This document shows positions 1-8,105 of a stretch of 64,000 bases of DNA, in pieces. The notes beneath the pieces were generated by a model that did no database searches, was not told where the DNA came from, and worked only from the letters and a program-made list of their open reading frames with translations. How positions within the stretch are numbered: the first letter of the stretch is position 1; each line of letters begins with the position of its first letter. Source of the DNA: Oscillospiraceae bacterium. Its GTDB lineage: Bacteria; Bacillota; Clostridia; Oscillospirales; Ruminococcaceae. Location: contig JAHZAU010000010.1 in the NCBI GenBank assembly GCA_019423755.1, positions 1-64,000 of the forward strand. The letters are read 5' to 3'. The position numbers were made by a program, and so were the translations under genes.

Positions 1-43
1 GACGAATGTTCTTTGACAGCTAAATGCTGTAAGAACATTCGTC
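1..43. terminator. Long perfect hairpin at the window edge
   Basis: A 13-bp perfect inverted repeat (GACGAATGTTCTT at 1-13 and its complement at 31-43) encloses a second small stem, ACAGC/GCTGT. There is no clear T-run on either side inside the window, so it may be a terminator or the end of an element lying to the left. It directly abuts a loose copy of the tRNA-Pro 3' end. Confidence 0.45.
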
Positions 44-44
44 A

Positions 45-66
45 TGGTCTGAGTGACGGGACTTGA
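45..66 (-). repeat. 22-nt copy of the tRNA-Pro 3' end
   Basis: These 22 bases are identical to the 3' end (CCA, acceptor strand and part of the T arm) of the two complete tRNA-Pro genes at 312-387 and 2946-3021. After base 66 the match stops abruptly. A 3' tRNA fragment of this size is what site-specific integration into a tRNA gene leaves behind, so this may be an att remnant; that is inference. Confidence 0.5.
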
Positions 67-277
67 TTCTCGCTGCACGGTGCAGGCGCAGGACCTGCGC
101 TGGAATTTTCGCGCAACTATCTTTTTCAAAAAGTAAAAGAAAGAAGCCCACGTCAATACAGCTTATGACGCGGGCAGCTCATTTTTCATTTCGGAAAGCG
201 GTAGTGCGCGAAACAGCCACCGCGGGCTGGCCGCGGCGCGCCGCTTCAAGTCCACCTAAGGACTGATTCAAAATGCG

Positions 278-309
278 AAAAAGCCGCTCACTTGCATGAG
301 CGGCTTTTT
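278..309 (-). terminator. Terminator of tRNA-Pro (left copy)
   Basis: Hairpin AAAAAGCCGCTCA / TGAGCGGCTTTTT just past the tRNA CCA end, with a T-run on the minus strand. Confidence 0.8.
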
Positions 310-311
310 GC

Positions 312-387
312 TGGTCTGAGTGACGGGACTTGAACCCACGGCCTCTACCACCCCAAGGTAGCGCGCTACCAGCTGCGCCACACCCAG
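312..387 (-). tRNA. tRNA-Pro(TGG)
   Basis: A 76-nt cloverleaf on the minus strand with the CCA end encoded. The acceptor stem CTGGGTG pairs with CACTCAG. The anticodon stem CTACC/GGTAG encloses the loop TTGGGGT, giving anticodon TGG (proline). The T arm is GTGGG TTCAAGT CCCGT-like. It has its own promoter and terminator and is identical to the copy at 2946-3021. Confidence 0.95.
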
Positions 388-402
388 ATATCCAGCCAAA
401 TA

Positions 403-431
403 AGTATAGCGGATATCGGGGGAAATGTCAA
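403..431 (-). promoter_or_regulatory. Sigma-A promoter of tRNA-Pro (left copy)
   Basis: On the minus strand TTGACA (431-426), a 17-bp spacer, then TATACT (408-403), placed 16-21 bp before the tRNA 5' end. Confidence 0.75.
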
Positions 432-450
432 GGCCATTTGGGAAATATTT

Positions 451-2463
451 TTACTTCTCCATGCCCAGGTGCCGCTCGATGAAGGTCTGCATCTCAGCGG
501 TGGTGCGGTAGAAGTATTCACCGGTACCGCGGTCGTGGCTGCCGTAGGGCAGGACACGCAGCAGCACCGGGCCGCCGGTGGTCGCCTGCTGCAGGGCGGC
601 GGCGAACTTCTTGCCGTGGTAGGGCGGGACGTTGTTGTCCATCTCGCCGGTCTGGACGTAAACCGGCGGGTAGGCGGTACCGGTATGGATGTTGTGATAG
701 GGGGAGTAGCTCTTCATGTAGTCAAAGAACTCCTCGGTGCGGGGGTCGCCGTATTCGGTGACGTACATGGGGCCGCGGTCGTCGCAGCTGAAATGCAGCA
801 TGTCGGTGTGCGGCACGCTGGCGATGACGCATCCCCACAGGCTTGGTTCCATGGTCAGCAGGGCGGTGGTCAGCAGGCCGCCGTTGCTTCCACCGCAGAT
901 GGCGATGTGGGCCGGGTCGGTCCAGCCGTCTTCCAGCACCGCGTGGGCCAGATCGATGAAGTCATGGAAGACGTTCTTCTTGTTGAGGCCGCAGCCGGCG
1001 TCGTGCCAGGCGGAACCGTATTCCGCGCCGCCCCGCAGGATGCAGTGGACGTAGAGGCCACCGCGGTCGGTCCAATCGGGGATATCCAGGCCGATGAAGG
1101 GGTTGTTGTACCAGGGCAGCTGGCTGGAGGAATAGCCGCCGTAGCCGTACATGAGGGTGGGGACGGCGCCGTTGGGCTCCAGGCCCTTGCGGTACACCAG
1201 GAAGGCCAGGATGCGCTGACCATCCCTGCTGGTGACGAAGCGGCGCTGTACCTGGATGTCCTGCCGGGGCTTGCCGGTGCGGTACACCACCCGGACCTCA
1301 CCGGTGTCTACGTCGCAGCGCAGCACACAGGGCGGGCAGGTGAAGCTTTCATACCCCAGATAAACCACGCTGCTGCCCGGCTGGCTGCCGCTGATGGGCT
1401 TGGAGCAGCTGAGGGTGCCGATGGGGTCAGGCAGGGAAAGGGTGCGCACAAAGCGGCCCTGGGCGTCGCAGACCTGAGCGGTGCAGGAAGCGTCCTCCAG
1501 GTAAACCAGCAGCAGCTTGTCGCCGATGACGCCGGCGCCTTCCAGCGGTTTTTCGCCCTGGGGGATGACCTCTTTGTATCCCTGGCCCAGCTGGCTGGCT
1601 TCCACGGCCAGTACCCGGCCCAGCGGGGCGTTTTCATCGGTGAAGAAGTAGTGGCGGCTGTCGATGGTGCCCAGGTAGATGGTCTCGGCGCCGTTTTCCG
1701 GGAAGACCTGGGTGGCCTTGCCGTCGGGGGTCAGGTGGATCATCACCACATCGTGGTAGTTCTGGTGGACGTGGATGAACATCTCCCCGCCGGGAGCAGC
1801 TCCCGGCTCCAGGAAGACGGCGTGTCCCGGCCAGGTGTAGACCGTTTCGGTCTCGCCGGTGGCGCGGTTCCAGCGGATGACGCAGTTTTCGGTGGTGCCG
1901 TCGGCCCGCTGGGAAACGGTGGAGGAGTACAGGTAGGCGCCGTCGGCGGACCAGGTATAGAAGAAGGTGCCGTCCAGCTCGGCCAGGGTCTTTTGGGTCG
2001 GAATGTCCCGGATGACCACCGTCAGACGGGGTGCGCCGTGCTTCAGAGCGCCGAAGGCCGCTACCTGCTCGTCGGCCGGGCAGGGGACCACGCCGAACAC
2101 CTGCATCCGTTCCTCCATAGCGGCGGAATCCAGCAGGGTCTCGCAGTGGGAGAAGTCCTCGTTGAGCACCACGGCAGAATGTTTGCCGTCCGCATTGGTG
2201 CAGCCGGCGTAGATCTTGCCGCCCATAGGGGAGAAGCCGCTGTAGTTGGGGGCGGCTTTCTTTTCCTTCAAAAAGCGGATGCGCTCCTGGATGGGGGTGT
2301 TTTCGAACCACTGGTCGGTGTACTGGTTTTCCTGGGCCACCCAGTCCAGGACCTCCGGGTCTTTGCCGTTGGTCAGATAGAGATACGGGTCCTCGACGGT
2401 GTGAGCGCCGCACTGCCAGCTGTCGGGATGCAGGGGCGCCTTGGGGTAAACATTTCCAGCCAT
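451..2463 (-). CDS. Prolyl oligopeptidase family serine peptidase (S9)
   Basis: A 670-residue cytosolic peptidase that cleaves short peptides after proline. The N-terminal part (about 1-75) and the long middle part (about 75-410) read like the helical cap plus seven-bladed propeller of the S9A family. The C-terminal third is the alpha/beta hydrolase. The nucleophile lies in GGSNGG (Ser about 524), the acid in TGEMDNNVP (Asp about 608) and the histidine in YGSHDRG (about 643). The length is normal for the family and there is no signal peptide. The start follows AAAGGAGG by 8 bases. It is a lone gene between two tRNA-Pro repeats. Confidence 0.93.
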   Translation of the reverse strand: MAGNVYPKAPLHPDSWQCGAHTVEDPYLYLTNGKDPEVLDWVAQENQYTDQWFENTPIQERIRFLKEKKAAPNYSGFSPMGGKIYAGCTNADGKHSAVVLNEDFSHCETLLDSAAMEERMQVFGVVPCPADEQVAAFGALKHGAPRLTVVIRDIPTQKTLAELDGTFFYTWSADGAYLYSSTVSQRADGTTENCVIRWNRATGETETVYTWPGHAVFLEPGAAPGGEMFIHVHQNYHDVVMIHLTPDGKATQVFPENGAETIYLGTIDSRHYFFTDENAPLGRVLAVEASQLGQGYKEVIPQGEKPLEGAGVIGDKLLLVYLEDASCTAQVCDAQGRFVRTLSLPDPIGTLSCSKPISGSQPGSSVVYLGYESFTCPPCVLRCDVDTGEVRVVYRTGKPRQDIQVQRRFVTSRDGQRILAFLVYRKGLEPNGAVPTLMYGYGGYSSSQLPWYNNPFIGLDIPDWTDRGGLYVHCILRGGAEYGSAWHDAGCGLNKKNVFHDFIDLAHAVLEDGWTDPAHIAICGGSNGGLLTTALLTMEPSLWGCVIASVPHTDMLHFSCDDRGPMYVTEYGDPRTEEFFDYMKSYSPYHNIHTGTAYPPVYVQTGEMDNNVPPYHGKKFAAALQQATTGGPVLLRVLPYGSHDRGTGEYFYRTTAEMQTFIERHLGMEK

Positions 2464-2717
2464 AGGGATACCTCCTTTAACTTGCCTGATTTGTTAGAAA
2501 ATGCTTTTTTGATTTCCATCGCTAAAGTAATAATTTTTTTCCTCATGGACCAAAAGGCCCATGAGGATGGAAAAGCAAGGATTGAAAGCGGGGGTGGGTC
2601 AAAACAGGGGCGAAAGATTTGCATAAGATTCCGGCGGCCCACCGCCCAAGATTTTGGGTTCGTCGCTTGTACTATACTAGCACATATCAAAGTTGAAAGC
2701 AATGGCAGGAGGCAGCA
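2464..2717 (-). promoter_or_regulatory. Promoter and leader of the oligopeptidase gene
   Basis: On the minus strand TTGCTT (2702-2697), a 17-bp spacer and TAGTAT (2679-2674) form a plausible promoter. About 200 nt of leader follow before the start codon, with a hairpin (CCTCATGG/CCATGAGG class) around 2542-2566. No known riboswitch was recognised. Confidence 0.4.
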
Positions 2718-2911
2718 GGGCGCAGGACCTGCGCTGGAATTTTCGCGCAACTATCTTTTTCAAAAAGCAAAAGAAAGAAGCCCGCGTCAATACAGCTTAC
2801 GACGCGGGCAGCTCACTTTTCATTTCGGAAAGCGGTAGTGCGCGAAACAGCCACCGCGGGCTGGCCGCGGCGCGCCGCTTCAAGTCCACCTAAGGACTGA
2901 TTCAAAATGCG

Positions 2912-2943
2912 AAAAAGCCGCTCACTTGCATGAGCGGCTTTTT
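2912..2943 (-). terminator. Terminator of tRNA-Pro (right copy)
   Basis: Same AAAAAGCCGCTCA / TGAGCGGCTTTTT hairpin as at 278-309. Confidence 0.8.
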
Positions 2944-2945
2944 GC

Positions 2946-3021
2946 TGGTCTGAGTGACGGGACTTGAACCCACGGCCTCTACCACCCCAAGGTAGCGCGC
3001 TACCAGCTGCGCCACACCCAG
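2946..3021 (-). tRNA. tRNA-Pro(TGG), second copy
   Basis: Base-for-base the same as the tRNA-Pro at 312-387, with anticodon TGG and encoded CCA. Confidence 0.95.
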
Positions 3022-3036
3022 ATATCCAGCTCAATT

Positions 3037-3065
3037 ATTATAGCGGATATCCCGGGAAATGTCAA
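3037..3065 (-). promoter_or_regulatory. Sigma-A promoter of tRNA-Pro (right copy)
   Basis: Minus strand TTGACA (3065-3060), 17 bp, TATAAT (3042-3037): a consensus promoter, slightly better than that of the left copy. Confidence 0.8.
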
Positions 3066-3099
3066 GGCTTTTTCTGCGGGAACTTTTCTTTTTCCTTCG

Positions 3100-3128
3100 T
3101 TGACACCGGGGGAGGAACTTTTTATAAT
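3100..3128 (+). promoter_or_regulatory. Sigma-A promoter of the dipeptidase gene
   Basis: TTGACA (3100-3105), 17 bp, TATAAT (3123-3128): a perfect consensus about 50 bp before the start codon. Confidence 0.85.
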
Positions 3129-3180
3129 GAAAGCAAACCCGGCGGGCTGTCCCGCCGCCCCCAAAAAGGAGAGTTGCGCT

Positions 3181-4149
3181 ATGAATTTTGTGGATTTTCA
3201 CTGCGATACCTTAATGCGTCTTTATGAGCTGGAGGCCAAAGGCCCCACCACCGAGACCCTGTGGCAGAACAACGGCCACATCGACCTTTCCCGCCTGCGC
3301 CAAAGCCAGTACGCGGCCCAGTGCTTTGCCTGCTTCCTGAACCTGGAAGGCAAGCCCATCGCCGGCAGCCACTTTGCCGACGCGCTGGCTATGTGCGACC
3401 GCTTCTACCAGGCGGTGGAGCAGCATCCCCAGGAGCTGGCCTGGGCCGGCAGCTTCAAGCAGTACCAGGAGAACAAACAGAAGGGCCTGCTTTCGGGCAT
3501 CCTGACGGTAGAGGAAGGCGGCATCCTGGAAGGAAAGCTGGAACGCCTGGACCAGCTGTATCAAAAGGGCGTGCGCATCCTGACCCTAACCTGGAACTAT
3601 GAAAACTGCCTGGGTTACCCCAACTTCCAGTTCCAGCATCAAAACGAGGGCCTTAAGCCCTTCGGCATCGAGGCGCTGGAGCGGATGGACGAGCTGGGCA
3701 TCGCTGCGGACGTGTCCCACCTGTCGGACGGCGGCTTCTACGACGTTTACCGCTACGGCAAGCGGCCCTTCCTGGCCACCCATTCCAACGCCCGCGCCCT
3801 TTGCGGTCATCCCCGCAACCTGACCGACGATATGATCAAAAAGCTGGCAGAAAAGGGCGGCATCACCGGCCTTAACTTCTGCTCGGCCTTCCTGCAGGAA
3901 AACGGCCCCAGCACCGTGGAAGCCATGCTGCGCCACCTGCGTTATCTGATGGAGGTCGGCGGCCGGGAGGTCGTGGCCCTGGGCACCGACTTCGACGGCA
4001 TCGGCAACGACCTGGAAATCACCGGCTGCCAGGATATGCACCTGTTGGTGGAGGCCATGGAGCGCGGCGGCTTCACCACCGGCGAGATCGAGGCGGTCTG
4101 CTGGAAGAACGGCGAAGACTTCCTGCGGCGCTACTTCGGCGAGGAATAA
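3181..4149 (+). CDS. Membrane dipeptidase family (M19) peptidase
   Basis: A 322-residue zinc dipeptidase of the renal-dipeptidase family, expected to hydrolyse dipeptides in the cytosol. The N-terminal metal site is FHCDTL (His7, Asp9). The bridging glutamate lies in TVEEGG near residue 120. Further metal and substrate motifs are DVSHLSD, ATHSNARALCGHPRN and ALGTDFDGI. There is no signal peptide or membrane segment. The chosen ATG is 8 bases after AAAGGAGAG; an in-frame extension starting at 3100 lies inside the promoter and is rejected. It is followed closely by a small acetyltransferase-like gene. Confidence 0.93.
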   Translation: MNFVDFHCDTLMRLYELEAKGPTTETLWQNNGHIDLSRLRQSQYAAQCFACFLNLEGKPIAGSHFADALAMCDRFYQAVEQHPQELAWAGSFKQYQENKQKGLLSGILTVEEGGILEGKLERLDQLYQKGVRILTLTWNYENCLGYPNFQFQHQNEGLKPFGIEALERMDELGIAADVSHLSDGGFYDVYRYGKRPFLATHSNARALCGHPRNLTDDMIKKLAEKGGITGLNFCSAFLQENGPSTVEAMLRHLRYLMEVGGREVVALGTDFDGIGNDLEITGCQDMHLLVEAMERGGFTTGEIEAVCWKNGEDFLRRYFGEE

Positions 4150-4184
4150 CAAACGACCCCGATGCTCAGAAAGGAGGGAGCGGC

Positions 4185-4487
4185 ATGCGCCTGACTGCAC
4201 AGGAGGACCGGCTTACCCTTTGGGAAGGGGAGCAGCCGGCAGCCCGGGTGGAATTCCCCCGGCACAAAGGGCGGACAGTGGCCTTTACCCAGACTTGGGT
4301 GGCGCCGGCCTTTGCTGCCCGGCGGCAGGAGCTGCTGGACCAGCTGTTTGAGGAGGCAGCCCGGCGGCTCATCGAGAAGGAGATGGGGGCCATCTTCTTT
4401 GCCCCGGAGGCCCAGCGGTGGTTTGCCCGGCACCCGGAATACCGCAAGCGCCTGCCTTCCCAGGTGAAGGAAAAGCCCTCCTACTGA
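4185..4487 (+). CDS. Small GNAT-fold N-acetyltransferase-like protein (YjdJ type)
   Basis: A 100-residue protein resembling the short, single-domain GNAT family. A beta strand with THTWV-like wording (FTQTWVAPAFAARR, about 34-47) leads into a helix (LLDQLFEEAARR), then a strand with a final WFARHPEY. The usual acetyl-CoA loop RGxGxG is replaced by AARRQE, so catalysis is uncertain. The ATG follows AAGGAGGG by 6 bases and lies 35 bp after the dipeptidase stop, so the two genes are probably one operon. Confidence 0.6.
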   Translation: MRLTAQEDRLTLWEGEQPAARVEFPRHKGRTVAFTQTWVAPAFAARRQELLDQLFEEAARRLIEKEMGAIFFAPEAQRWFARHPEYRKRLPSQVKEKPSY

Positions 4488-4519
4488 TAGCACCCACAAG
4501 GAAGGGTCCCTTCCTAGAA

Positions 4520-4554
4520 AAAAGGAGCCATGCTCAGGCGAGCATGGCTCCTTT
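4520..4554. terminator. Bidirectional terminator
   Basis: Stem AAAAGGAGCCATGCTC / GAGCATGGCTCCTTTT with a 4-base loop. It separates the convergent genes ending at 4487 (+) and 4571 (-). Confidence 0.9.
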
Positions 4555-4570
4555 TGTGTTGCGTTAAGGG

Positions 4571-5713
4571 TTATTTGGGGCGGAACAGGTTCTTGCCGAC
4601 GCCGCAGAGGGGGCAGGTGAAGCTGTCCGGTTCGGCGTTCAGGTCGCCTTCGTAGATGTAGCCGCAGATGGAGCAGACCCAGCGCTGGGGAGCAGCTTCA
4701 GCGGGAGCAGCGGCAGCAGCAGGAGCGCCACCTTCCCGGCGGAACTGGTCCTTGCCGACGCCACACAGCGGGCAGGCGAAGGTGTCCGGTTCGGACATCA
4801 GGTCGCCTTCGTAGACGTAACCGCAGACGTTGCAGATCCAGCGTTCTTTTTCCGCAGCGGGCGCAGCCGGAGCAGCTGCAGGAGCAGCAGCTCCGCCTTC
4901 CCGACGGAACTGGCTCTTACCCACACCGCACAGCGGGCAGGTGAAGCTATCGGGCTCGGCGTTCAGGTCGCCTTCGTAGACATAGCCGCAGATGTTGCAG
5001 ACCCAGCGTTCCTTCTCCTGAGCGGGAGCAGCGGCCGGGGCCGGGCTGGCGTCCTTCTTCACAAAGTGGTCCTTGCCGACGCCGCACAGCGGGCAGGCGA
5101 AGGTATCCGGCTCGGACATCAGGTCGCCTTCGTAAACATAACCGCAAACCGAGCAGACCCAGCGCTCTTTGGAGGCTTCTTCCGCCTGCATCTGGGCGGT
5201 GACCTCCGGCGGGACGTAGGAGGGAGCGGTCTTGGGCGCGCCGCCTTTGATGACCTTATGGTAATAGGTGTAGGTCATGGGGGTGAGATCGGTGGGGCCG
5301 TAGGTCTCCTCCACCTGGCCCAGGAAGACGCGGTGGGTCTCGGTATCCACCGAGCCGACTACCTTGCAGGTGAAGGCGGCGGAGATATTTTCCCCGAGCA
5401 CCGGCAGGCCGTTTTTCTCCTCCCACTCCAGGCCGTCGTATTTGTCGTGGTCGCGGCCGGAAACGAAGCCCAGCTGGGTGATGACCTTGCGGGGGGTCTC
5501 TTCCGAAAGGATGGACACGCTGAAGCGGCCGGTCTTCTCGATTACGTCATGGGTGTAGTTTTTGTGGTTCATGCTGATAGCCACAATGGGGTTTTCACTG
5601 GTGATCTGGAAAACGGTGTTGACGATACAGCCGGTGGGGCGGCTGCCGTCCATGGTGCCGATGGCATACATGCCGTAAGAGAGTTTGCCGAGTACAGCGA
5701 ACAGATTGTCCAT
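4571..5713 (-). CDS. Flavin reductase-like protein with four C-terminal rubredoxin domains
   Basis: A 380-residue electron-transfer protein. Residues 1 to about 165 form an FMN-binding flavin-reductase domain like that of high-molecular-weight rubredoxin (Hrb) of acetogens. Four short rubredoxin modules follow at about 186-222, 235-272, 290-327 and 342-380. Each has an intact CxxCGY(V/I)YEGD ... CPLCGVGK iron site, and Ala/Pro-rich linkers separate them. The modules alternate in sequence (MSEPDTFA, NAEPDSFT, MSEPDTFA, NAEPDSFT), so a two-module unit seems to have doubled. Hrb proteins normally carry one module. A role in NAD(P)H-dependent O2, NO or peroxide reduction is inferred. The start follows AAGGAGG. 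Confidence 0.88.
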   Translation of the reverse strand: MDNLFAVLGKLSYGMYAIGTMDGSRPTGCIVNTVFQITSENPIVAISMNHKNYTHDVIEKTGRFSVSILSEETPRKVITQLGFVSGRDHDKYDGLEWEEKNGLPVLGENISAAFTCKVVGSVDTETHRVFLGQVEETYGPTDLTPMTYTYYHKVIKGGAPKTAPSYVPPEVTAQMQAEEASKERWVCSVCGYVYEGDLMSEPDTFACPLCGVGKDHFVKKDASPAPAAAPAQEKERWVCNICGYVYEGDLNAEPDSFTCPLCGVGKSQFRREGGAAAPAAAPAAPAAEKERWICNVCGYVYEGDLMSEPDTFACPLCGVGKDQFRREGGAPAAAAAPAEAAPQRWVCSICGYIYEGDLNAEPDSFTCPLCGVGKNLFRPK

Positions 5714-5743
5714 AGGAATTGACCTCCTTATTGGGATTGCTTA

Positions 5744-5758
5744 TTGATAATCATTCTT
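5744..5758 (-). promoter_or_regulatory. Possible Fur/PerR-type operator
   Basis: TGATAATCATTCTTG (15 bases) matches the 7-1-7 Fur inverted repeat (TGATAAT-N-ATTATCA) at 11 of 14 positions. It lies about 35 bp upstream of the four-rubredoxin gene. Iron or peroxide control of rubredoxin genes is known in clostridia; here it is inferred. Confidence 0.35.
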
Positions 5759-5943
5759 GTTTAATTCCATCATAGCGGAAAAAACTTCCGTTGTCAAGGG
5801 GAAATGTTAGCGCAGGGGCGTCTTTTTTCCGACAAAGGGGCCAGAAAGGAAAAACACCCGCCCCAGGCCGCCGCGTCCTGGATGAAAACCGGGGGGAGAG
5901 CGGGCCGATCTTTGTGTTTTCTGCTGAAAAAGAGAAAGAAGGA

Positions 5944-5972
5944 TTGACAATCCTGTCGAAAGCGGATATCCT
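5944..5972 (+). promoter_or_regulatory. Promoter of the metK riboswitch transcript
   Basis: TTGACA (5944-5949), 17 bp, TATCCT (5967-5972), about 55 bp before the S-box aptamer. The rest of the 5714-5943 gap shows no gene. Confidence 0.6.
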
Positions 5973-6034
5973 GTTAAACGTAAACTGAATAGTGTCCCTT
6001 TTTCCGCGGGGGGTCCCGGGAAGGAGGGTTTACC

Positions 6035-6172
6035 ACCTTATCAAGAGTGATGGAGGGTACAGGCCCTGTGAAGTCCGACAACCTGCCGGTGCGAGCCGGA
6101 AAGGTGTCAAATCCTGCGGGTAACCGAGAGATGAGGATATCATGAGCTCGATGTTGCCATCGGGCTCTTTTC
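6035..6172 (+). ncRNA. SAM-I (S-box) riboswitch with terminator
   Basis: The aptamer (about 6035-6136) shows the conserved S-box order: CTTATCAAGAG, GGAGGG-ACAGGCCCTGTGAAG, CCGACAACC, AAGGTG, then GATGAGG closing P1 with CCTTATC. A terminator follows at 6144-6172 (GAGCTCGATG/CATCGGGCTC then TTTTCTTTT). High SAM should stabilise the aptamer and stop transcription before metK. Confidence 0.93.
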
Positions 6173-6303
6173 TTTTGCCTGGCGCCGCCTGCGCCGCAAA
6201 AGACCAGTCCATTTCTTGAAGATTGGGAGCGCCGGGCGCTTCCGTTCGGTTTATGGAAGGTAAGAGGACCCCAGCCAATACAATAATGAAAGGAAGTTTT
6301 ATC

Positions 6304-7485
<1,182 letters not shown>

Positions 7486-7508
7486 TCCCGCCTTTTTGCA
7501 AAAACCGG

Positions 7509-7540
7509 CCCCCGCTGCCTGTGCAGCGGGGGTTTTCTCT
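7509..7540 (+). terminator. metK terminator
   Basis: Perfect 10-bp stem CCCCCGCTGC/GCAGCGGGGG with a CTGT loop, followed by TTTTCTC. Confidence 0.9.
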
Positions 7541-7588
7541 CGTCCAGGGCGGGGCGTCCGGCCCCCGGCGGGCAAAATCCCGGCTTTG

Positions 7589-7600
7589 GCATAGGATGGA
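7589..7600 (+). promoter_or_regulatory. Shared 12-mer, possible sporulation-sigma -10 box
   Basis: GCATAGGATGGA occurs here 54 bp before the 7655 gene and again, identically, at 13871-13882 before yabP. CATAGGAT resembles the SigE -10 box (CATACAnT) with two mismatches. Assignment to a sporulation sigma factor is inference. Confidence 0.35.
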
Positions 7601-7654
7601 ATATCCCCCAAACGAAGCGTTGTCTTATGGGAGAAAGAAAGGACGGGATGGACC

Positions 7655-7999
7655 ATGGAACTGATGCTGAGCTGGATTATGCTGATCTTGGCGGTGGTAG
7701 GCGCCTGCTGGCTGGGCGGGATGCTCGCGGTCTGGTGGAACCGGCCCCGGGGCACCCGGCGGTTTTGGACGGTGCTGCCGGTGCAGGGCGTGCCGGAGGA
7801 CGGCGAGCAGCTGCTGCGGTATGTGCGCTGGGCGGCCCGGTGGAGCGCCGGTACCGACCAGGCGGTGCTTTTAGACGTGGGACTGGAGCCGGAAGCCCGG
7901 GCTATTTTGGAGGAGCTTTGCCGGCGGGAGCCGGGGGCGGAGGTGTTGGACTTAGAACAGCTGCGCCACCGCTTCGGGACCAGCCGGGTCCCCCGGTAG
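7655..7999 (+). CDS. Small membrane-anchored protein, unknown function
   Basis: A 114-residue protein I do not recognise. Residues 5-28 form one hydrophobic segment ending in WWNRPRG, so it is probably N-terminally anchored with the rest in the cytosol. The soluble part (about 35-114) alternates predicted strand and helix (WTVLPVQG, QAVLLDVGLEPEARAILEELCRR, EVLDLEQL). GAAAGAAAGGA lies about 12 bases before the ATG. The GCATAGGATGGA motif shared with yabP suggests sporulation-time expression. It is followed by a separate promoter for recD2. Confidence 0.6.
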   Translation: MELMLSWIMLILAVVGACWLGGMLAVWWNRPRGTRRFWTVLPVQGVPEDGEQLLRYVRWAARWSAGTDQAVLLDVGLEPEARAILEELCRREPGAEVLDLEQLRHRFGTSRVPR

Positions 8000-8017
8000 C
8001 GGATTTCGGCCCGGTGT

Positions 8018-8046
8018 TTGACCCGGCGGCGGGATTGTATTATACT
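8018..8046 (+). promoter_or_regulatory. Promoter of recD2-comF
   Basis: TTGACC (8018-8023), 17 bp, TATACT (8041-8046), 60 bp before the recD2 start. Confidence 0.7.
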
Positions 8047-8105
8047 TAAATATTATGGACAAAAAATGGCCGCGCCTTACCATGCGGCGGCCGGGAGGTG
8101 ACAGG

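Larger units (their letters stand above)
84..433. repeat. Direct repeat, left copy (contains tRNA-Pro)
   Basis: About 350 bp repeated almost exactly 2634 bp further on (2718-3067). It holds a palindromic element (GCCCACGTC... near 148-174), a tRNA terminator, tRNA-Pro and its promoter. Only scattered substitutions separate the copies until the promoter end, where they diverge. The two copies flank the prolyl oligopeptidase gene. Confidence 0.9.
2718..3067. repeat. Direct repeat, right copy (contains tRNA-Pro)
   Basis: Second copy of the 350-bp unit at 84-433, in the same orientation and with the same internal order: palindrome, terminator, tRNA-Pro, promoter. Homologous recombination between the copies could delete or amplify the intervening oligopeptidase gene. 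Confidence 0.9.

Noticed and set aside
469..2838. 789-codon open frame on the plus strand opposite the oligopeptidase
   Set aside because: It is antisense to a gene with an intact catalytic triad. GC-rich third positions leave the opposite strand open; the translation is low-complexity Gly/Ala/Val/Asp with no family features.
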